The notes beneath the pieces are model-generated. The model was not told where the DNA came from. It worked only from the letters and a program-made list of their open reading frames with translations, and did no database searches. DNA of 64,000 bases from Ptychodera flava. Its lineage: Eukaryota; Hemichordata; Enteropneusta; Ptychoderidae. The translations under genes and the position numbers were made by a program. Below are positions 57,318 to 64,000 of the stretch, piece after piece. The stretch spans positions 47,801,629 to 47,865,628 of the forward strand of contig NC_091932.1 of assembly GCF_041260155.1 (NCBI RefSeq), read 5' to 3'. The stretch's first letter is position 1. Each line of letters opens with the position of its first letter.

Positions 57318-58150
57318 TCAATGACCTTTGACCTCCCCTATACCTCTGCAGTTAAGCTATACCAATGGCTTATTCTGGCCTATGTAAGAGTCATATCTAA
57401 TTCTGGGCAATCCAATAGAGCCAGAGGTCTGATTTATGGTATATAGGGATAACTACGGAAAACAATTTTTTAAACAAAATGTCACATGACTTCGATGACC
57501 TTTGACCTCAAATATACATATATGTTCGTAACTCAGTAACCACAAGAGCTACATCATTCATATTTGGCATGATGGGAGACCTTATGATGCCATATCCGGT
57601 ACCTCATTAAATATGCACATATCTAATTTTGGGCAAAGCAACACAGCTAGAGGTCTGATTTTTGGTATATGGGGATAAGTATGGGATACAATTTTTTTAA
57701 CAAAATGTCACGTGACCTCCATGACCTTTGACCTCAAATATACATATACGTCCATAACTCAGGAACCACAAGTGCTACATCCTTCATATTTGGTATGATG
57801 GGAGACCTTATGGTGCCATATCCGGTACCTCATTAAATATGCACATATCTAATTCTGGGCAAGCCAATAGAGCTAGAGGTCTAATTTTTGGTATATGGGG
57901 ATAAGTATGGGATAAAAATTTTTTTGACAAAATATCACGTGACCTCAATGACCTTTGACCTCAAATATACATATTTGTCCATAATTCAGTAACCAACAGT
58001 GCTATACCCTTTGACCTCAAATATACGTATATACCTAAACGTGAGTAACAATTAGTACAAAAACCTTCATGTTTGGTATAATTGCAGATCTCAAGGTGAC
58101 GCATTATGTTTCTCATCAACTATGCGAGCTGCTCGGCCCCTACAACGCTG
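57318..58150 (+). repeat. Second array of 226-bp units
   Basis: GACCTTTGACC anchors at 57323, 57497, 57723 and 57950; full-unit spacings are 226 and 227. Same unit and orientation as the array at 3.5-4.7 kb. It ends with GCTGCTTGCAGCTTTAATTT at about 58138-58160. Confidence 0.88.
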
Positions 58151-58474
58151 CTTGCAGCTTTAATTTTGATTTTTTGTTTCTCATTCTACTGTAATGACGA
58201 AAATTTGCCCCATCACCAGATGTGACAAGTCAACTCTCACCCTGCACATGATAATAATACATGAATTCTTCTACAATACATTTTTTGGTACATACCAAAA
58301 ATTAAATGATGGCAATATTCATGCATTATGTTCATGTACAGGGTGTGAGTTGAGCTGTTTTTACCAGAGATTGAGCCAACTTCAGTGAGAAGAACGCTAC
58401 AAATATTTCAAAAGAAACTAAAATAACCAAAATTATGTCAAAAATGGGTGACTTTGTCCCTTTAATATCATTAC

Positions 58475-58579
58475 CTTGTAAGGTTTCTCAAAGCCTGGTA
58501 AACTATCAATAATATTTTTTATCTTATACCTTGGTGGAACAGATGGGTCTCTCTTTTTCAATAAGTACCACACATACTT
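58475..58579 (-). CDS. Candidate coding exon of an unidentified minus-strand gene
   Basis: On the minus strand AAAGTTTACAG is followed by a 35-codon open exon and the donor AAG|GTAATG, phase 0. The peptide starts KYVWYLLKKRDPSVPPRYKI and ends in IDSLPGFEKPYK, with a clear protein-like character and many aromatic and Pro residues. I do not recognise the family. Confidence 0.55.
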
Positions 58580-58988
58580 CTGTAAACTTTCACCCTACAA
58601 TGTGTACAAAAATTCTAACAATAACTGTCTTGAATGTATCAGTTCAAACATGTCGCTTTCAAATGTAGAGTGAAAGGCTGTAGCAGATAACCCAAAACAC
58701 GGTTACTCTACAAAACGTTTGTTAGAGTAACCGTGCCTAAAATCAGACAAGCTTACAATTTAATTAAAGAATAATTCTGTCAGTACTAATCATAAAACAT
58801 TTCATTTTGCCAACAAGTTGGCTTAGTTAACCTTGGAATTGAAAGAACACAACCATTACCACTTAAACATTCCCAAATTATAAATGTGAATGTGGTATCT
58901 GTCACCACAAATACAAGTGCAAAAACACTCTGGCAGTAATAAAAACCAAAAAAATTATGTGGTTCCAATAACCCAACTAACCCTAATT

Positions 58989-59512
58989 TTAAAGCCCCAT
59001 GAGCTGTAAGTCGATAAAATTTGTGAAGCTTCAAATATCTATAATAATTTAGGGTATGCTTTTGACTCCACTTATTACATGATATTATACCTATATAGCA
59101 TGATATTATATCAAGTTAACACTTATTTGAGACAAAACGCTAAAAAGGAAATATCGGTACATTTGAAATTTCCCACCATTTAAAAAAATGTGAAATATGC
59201 AATGAAAATAGAAAACGAAATGTTTCAGAAGTATATATTAAGTTCCATGTGTTATAGGGGATGGGATAAGAGAATCAAAGGTAAATGCACTGTTTTCATC
59301 TTATTTGTTTATCATTTTGGTGGTGGCCATATTTGGGTCCAGCACCACTGTTTTATTATTTATAAAGTTAAAACTTACATTTGCAGTCACATTTAGTGGC
59401 TAATAATACTCGCATTATCATCATTCAGTGAGTACATCTGTATAGGCTAATGTTATTTTGAAAATACATTTCATGAAAAATATCCCAAAAGTTGCAGCTC
59501 ATGGAGCTTTAA
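58989..59512. mobile_element. TTAA-flanked MITE
   Basis: TTAAAGCCCCATGAGCTGTAA at the left and TTGCAGCTCATGGAGCTTTAA at the right are inverted termini including TTAA. 524 bp, noncoding, between the candidate exons at 58.5 and 59.95 kb. Confidence 0.82.
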
Positions 59513-59951
59513 CCTACCAAACCTTAACCCAGGAGTGGTGGATATCTCACCCTGTGATTGGGCTATACTCCCATTGGATAATGGATTAAAATAAAATATT
59601 GGAAAAAGTTTGCAAATTTATGTATAAATTTGTATTAACTAATGTCTTTGTATGCTGTTAAAAAATGCATGTATGTGTGATAGAAATATCGGAGCAGTTG
59701 GTAGCATACACTGGAACAGTGTGCACAATGTGCTGGCAGTGAGTTCAGCAGCCATCCTTTCACAAGAGTGGCAAATAACCCTTTCACCACCATGGTTTGA
59801 GTCAAATCAGTATGCTGATGTACATGATGATGGAGTGTACATCATAATTTGTAACATTACTTTCACAAATGTACTGGAGTATTTGTTATATACCATAAAC
59901 CACAAAATCACACTAACCACATTGATCTCTTGAGCATCCTTCTTGGTTTAC

Positions 59952-59987
59952 GTCTCTCTCTTCAACATAGTCATCCTCTTGAGGAGT
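59952..59987 (-). CDS. Candidate 36-nt coding microexon, same minus-strand gene
   Basis: On the minus strand TTATCTTCTGCTAG precedes TPQEDDYVEERD, followed by the donor GAC|GTAAAC; phase 0. The acidic peptide and good acceptor support it, but it is short. Confidence 0.4.
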
Positions 59988-59999
59988 CTAGCAGAAGAT

Positions 60000-60729
60000 A
60001 AGATCATTCTGAGATTATTTGTCATTTGTAAACTCACGGAATTAAAAACAAGTGAAACAAATTACTCAGCCATCAATTTCTACATATATGTACAAGCAAA
60101 TGTTGATGTTAACAGTTAACAAAGTACAAACTGTCAATCTCATAATACACGAGAAAGGGGCAAATTTTGTTTAATATTTTGAACAATATTGATCAACATC
60201 ATTAAATTTTATCAGTTACAATATTTTTTCCCTCTACACAAACAATCCTTTGGGCATCAACGCTTGACAACCACAGCAGATTGACAACATGAATGCAGAG
60301 AATCTGATGTCAGTGAATTATCGCTCAGTTGAGGCATTTACAAATTAAATGTAGCAACCAAAGTAAAGATTTGAGGTATCAATGATATTTCCAACAGCCT
60401 GTCTTTTTTGGGTGGGTGGATGTTTTTTTTTGTTGGTTTTCGAAGCATCTGCGATTTTCGAGTCTGACCTTCCTACTAGTACTACAAACCGAGGTTCCAC
60501 CTTCAGTGTCAGAGTGCACCCTCAGCCTTTGGCCTCAGACTTACTATCTATGCAACACTGGAAGCATCTGTGATACCAGAGATATCCCGGCTACGGAGGA
60601 GACTTTGCAACTGATATAGCATGGAAGTCTGCAGTCAAAGAATATGATCTTATGTTTATTAGCAGTATGATTATATATGATTGCCTGGTTTATTAAAACA
60701 GTTGCATAATCTCAGCATGATATCAGTGG
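60000..60729. other. Intron or intergenic; GC-richer patch at 60430-60630
   Basis: The patch has open frames on both strands and a minus-strand CAG|ACTTCCATG acceptor-like site. The evidence does not favour any one reading. Confidence 0.3.
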
Positions 60730-62110
60730 CAGTGTTCTCCCTAGGCCCTTCAAGCATCACGTCTCCGTGACGCTTGCCTTGATCGCCGTGACGCTTGCTA
60801 CAATGCCGTGACGCTTCAGATTTTTCCCGACACCCTTGATTGACAGCCCCACTTGACAGCTCAGTGTATTCATTGGCATGGGACATCTGCCAAAACTAGC
60901 CTTATCAACATTGTTTTTAGTCTGAATAGACTTTTTCATGTCGATTGACGGGTTTACATTAATCAATTGACACGTACATAGGTGTTGAAAAACACCGACG
61001 AGCAGCACATCGGTTGTGGCCGTGACTTTGATCATGTTGGTTGAGCGCCGTGTTAATGGCCGTTTATCGTGGGAGAATTTACAGTGACGTAGACGCCGTG
61101 AAAATGCTGGTGGTCAAAGCTATCGGACAAAATAGCGACCCTCAAAAAAGGTTTGTAAGGCGTCTATATCTGATGACGGTTTGTTACATGAAATCTCCAT
61201 GGCAGCATTGCGAATGTAAATTTGTATTTAATTATTTTTCTGTTCTTGTTGTTGAGACAAACGGTGAAAGTATCAGAGCAAGCAAACGGTAGAGTTCGTG
61301 GGCTGCAACGTTACGTGTACGTCATATTACGCTACGCTGACTTGACCTAGTTTCGCGATGTTGGGGTCACTGTCATTTTACAAGTTTTTTGGCTAATTCG
61401 GCAATCGTTCTTTTGCATTCTTGTCGTCTTTTTTTTTATTTCGCGCAAAGTTTTTAAAAATATGAGTTTGGATTAACTTTTTGGTCGCGAAATGATGTCT
61501 ACTGTGCCATGTGACGTAAACAGGTCGGGCGATTTCCAAGATGGCGGTCGATGTGTGGGCTTTGAGCGTTTCGCGCTGTTTTCAAGTTCAGGTCTCGTTT
61601 CAGGTTCGCTAAGGAGGCAAGTTATTAAAACGACAGGTGTTTCATGATTTTGGTGACGATCATCCGTGTAAATACGTCTGAATTTTCTGTTATGGTAAAC
61701 CGTAACAGTTCCTCTATTCATGGGGACCGTGACTGTAATGTGTTATATGTGCTCAAAAACTCGCTGGGGTACACAGCCCTGATTGTGTGGCTTCGTTGCT
61801 CTGTATAATTTCGTAAACAAGTGACGCAATGTTTCATCGCAAATGTTTCTCCATGCAAGGAGAGTACGAGTTGAATTTTTACAACTGAAGTTGGACTGTT
61901 GTATGAATTAATTTCAGTTCATGGTGCCCCTGATATGTATGTTCATGCAGCAGTGTGTAAGTGAATAAAAGGCATATTAAATGACTACAATTTGCAGTGA
62001 CTGTTTTTATGTGTGTATGTATTTAAATATATGTTAATGTATGCATATTAATTATGTAAATTTTATGCAAATTTCCGACATGCTTGCCCTTGATCCTAGG
62101 GAGAACACTG
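60730..62110. mobile_element. 1.38-kb hAT-like element with 16-bp inverted termini
   Basis: CAGTGTTCTCCCTAGG at 60730-60745 is exactly inverted at 62095-62110, with a further shared CAAGCAT. AGTGG flanks both ends directly (60725-60729 and 62111-62115). Subterminal CCGTGACGCTT occurs three times (60765, 60786, 60805). CAGTG..CACTG termini are hAT-like, though 5 bp is short for a hAT target duplication. The interior is CpG-richer than the surroundings. Confidence 0.82.
61056..61292 (+). CDS. Coding-like ORF inside the hAT-like element
   Basis: The frame MAVYRGRIYSDVDAVKMLVV then KAIGQNSDPQK is followed by AAAAAG|GTTTGT, a possible donor at about 61150; beyond it the frame loses protein character. 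It may be the first exon of an element-encoded gene or a captured host exon. Not recognised. Confidence 0.35.
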   Translation: MAVYRGRIYSDVDAVKMLVVKAIGQNSDPQKRFVRRLYLMTVCYMKSPWQHCECKFVFNYFSVLVVETNGESIRASKR

Positions 62111-62114
62111 AGTG

Positions 62115-63520
62115 GCAAACCAAGTGATCTTGGCTAGATGGGTAGTTGGGAGCGAATGTGGAAAACTAGTACGTCTGGACACTACATTTTTTCATTATTA
62201 TTTCAACATTTAAGCCCCTTATCAAATCATGATAACTATGGAGTGCACTTTTTGGTAAATTTCTAGTATTTACAATTTAAAGTATCATGAAATTCATAAC
62301 AAACTAATGATGTAGTGTACTGCATGAAATTCTGAAAAAAATATAAAAAACTATATTTACTATTGTCAAAGTTAAAATTCATGCCTGCTATCATAAATTT
62401 GTCATGATACCTAAGAAAGCTATCCAGAAAAATCGAAGCAAACAGCATGACTAAAATGTTTGAAAATTGAATCCAATTCTGAGAAAAAAATGGGTCCCAA
62501 AAAAGCCTTTCCAGTTAGAATGGGAAATAAAGATTGGAATTAGCCATTTTCATGACCTCACATCCTTGCACTTCCGTACAAATCTATCAAATTTAGTAAA
62601 AATAGTGACAATATGATGTCATTGTCAGCTCCCATATACATTGTACCTAATCAAAACGAGGTAACAACTGTATGAAAAATAGTTGAAATAATAGCATTCT
62701 TGATTGGCTTGTTCTATACAAAATTTCTTTTAGATTACATGATAATTTGATCATATCTAAATCATGTCATTAAACGGTTATTTTAAAAGATATGTACGAC
62801 ATGTAAATTTGAAAATTGAAATTTCTGAATCAACATTGACAGAAATGTGTGTTACCTTTCTAATATGTTGAAATTAAGACAAATGTTTGCAGTTACATGC
62901 ATTTCATTTGGGGGCAATTTTTGTGATTTTTGGTCCATTTTTTTTCTCCAACCTACTTATCAAAATTTTCAGGTCTAATACAGTAATAAATATCCTCATT
63001 GCAACATATCAATATAATTACTATGAAAAGTGATTTTTAGAAGAAAAAATTGCCCAATTAAGACAATCAACTGCCCCTAAAATAAAATAGTATATTTGTA
63101 TTTTCTACATGTATAATTTTGGTAAATTTGAAAACCATTGATTATAGCCGAAGTGACGTAAGAGTCTAGCACTGCACTGACACTGCCACCATCCCCTTTG
63201 AGCATGCAATGAACAGAAAGAAATGTGTTCAAGTTTGGGGTTTGACAGGCACAGTGGGACATGCCTAACCAAACAGAATGCACTGCAGGAATTGATTTCA
63301 AAACTTACAAATAAACAGAGTTCAGTAATAAAAATAAAATAATGTGTCCAGGCCAACTAAGAAAATGACTGATGAGGTGTTTTTTGATGAGTCATGTGAG
63401 GTATGCTATTTACTATGCAGGTTTACTTCATGAAATTAAAATGCGAGACAAAATAATTTATCTTTAAGTGGATTGATATCTTCTAACGTGGAAAATATTA
63501 CTGTACCACAATCATCTTAC
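62115..63520. other. Intron or intergenic sequence
   Basis: AT-rich, no supported exon on either strand. Confidence 0.4.
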
Positions 63521-63691
63521 CGGATTTATCACACTGCTAGAATAAATCTCGCAATCGGTGCAAATATCTGGAGATAATGACTTCTGGGAAAGAGTATTAG
63601 AGCTGGTAGGTGACGGTACATCATCCAATGCAGTCAATTCCAGTTGCCTCTGATGAGTGACACTTAAAAGATTAGATGTCTGACTAGATGT
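63521..63691 (-). CDS. Candidate coding exon of an unidentified minus-strand gene
   Basis: On the minus strand TTTCCCTACCCACAG precedes a 57-codon open exon that ends at CCG|GTAAGA; phase 0. The peptide is Ser/Thr-rich, TSSQTSNLLSVTHQRQLELT through SPDICTDCEIYSSSVINP, like a flexible, possibly cytoplasmic segment. Strong splice sites at both ends and a fully open frame make this the best-supported exon of the gene. Confidence 0.58.
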
Positions 63692-64000
63692 CTGTGGGTA
63701 GGGAAATTCTTCATGCAAATTTCACAGAAAGCATCCATGGATGGTCCGTGTCATTACAATCAATGTTTACCTGTTAAGTGTTAGAAAAATTTAAATGAAA
63801 ACATTATAGTATAATGCCATAGTTATGAATCCCAAAGACAGTGGCAGGATATGTAACTTATGTAAATAGAAGGAAGCTTCGGTCTGAGCACTTCAAAGCC
63901 ACACGTGTACATGGGAACAATGTGTGGGCACAGTCCCTCGACCAAAGGACTGTGGTGAACTCGGCTGAAGCTAGCAGCCAAAACCTAGCAGCCAAAACTA
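63692..64000. other. Upstream sequence of the minus-strand exon; window end
   Basis: Nothing coding is recognised. The last bases hold a 14-bp direct repeat CTAGCAGCCAAAAC twice, which may be the start of a longer tandem repeat beyond the window. Confidence 0.4.

Noticed and set aside
60430..60630. Exon on the minus strand (TSMLYQLQSLLRSRD frame)
   Set aside because: Acceptor-like site present, but this frame hits a stop before the donor and the + strand is equally open; undecidable.

Overview
The window is animal nuclear DNA. It is AT-rich, its genes are split by introns with GT-AG borders, and it is full of transposable elements and simple repeats. Two complete genes can be reconstructed on the + strand: a regucalcin/SMP-30 gene (5 coding exons, 8932-13129, 298 aa) and a secreted neurotrophin precursor (6 coding exons, 32740-41723, 253 aa). 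A neurotrophin whose cystine-knot domain is cut by an intron points to an invertebrate, most likely a non-vertebrate deuterostome (hemichordate, echinoderm or amphioxus). A lophotrochozoan cannot be excluded from the sequence alone.

Layout. 1-1.1 kb: probable last coding exon of a + strand membrane protein. 2.3-4.8 kb: dispersed repeats, including an array of 226-bp units carrying perfect nuclear-receptor half-sites. 6-13.1 kb: regucalcin with a GC-richer upstream region. 16-19.4 kb: dispersed repeat, then a decayed Penelope-like retroelement ending in an apparently intact hammerhead ribozyme. 20.7-30.86 kb: one DNA transposon (ends GGCC..., CTA flanks) split by two later insertions, a 4.7-kb inverted-repeat element built of ~345-bp tandem units and a 5'-truncated LINE with its target-site duplication. 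32.3-41.7 kb: the neurotrophin gene, with MITEs and another Penelope-like fragment in its introns.

44.2-45.9 kb: solo LTR split by a 1.13-kb Mutator-like element with a perfect 10-bp target duplication. 47.5-48.1 kb: 77-bp minisatellite. 48.8-59.5 kb: MITEs, palindromes and nested inverted repeats. 58.5-63.7 kb: three phase-compatible candidate exons of an unidentified minus-strand gene, with a 1.38-kb hAT-like element in the largest gap.

The two named genes have no evident functional link. Regucalcin is a cytosolic metal-dependent lactonase and Ca-binding protein; the neurotrophin is a secreted growth factor. No tRNA, rRNA or CRISPR array was recognised. All exon models rest on reading frame, splice consensus and remembered family features, without transcript evidence.
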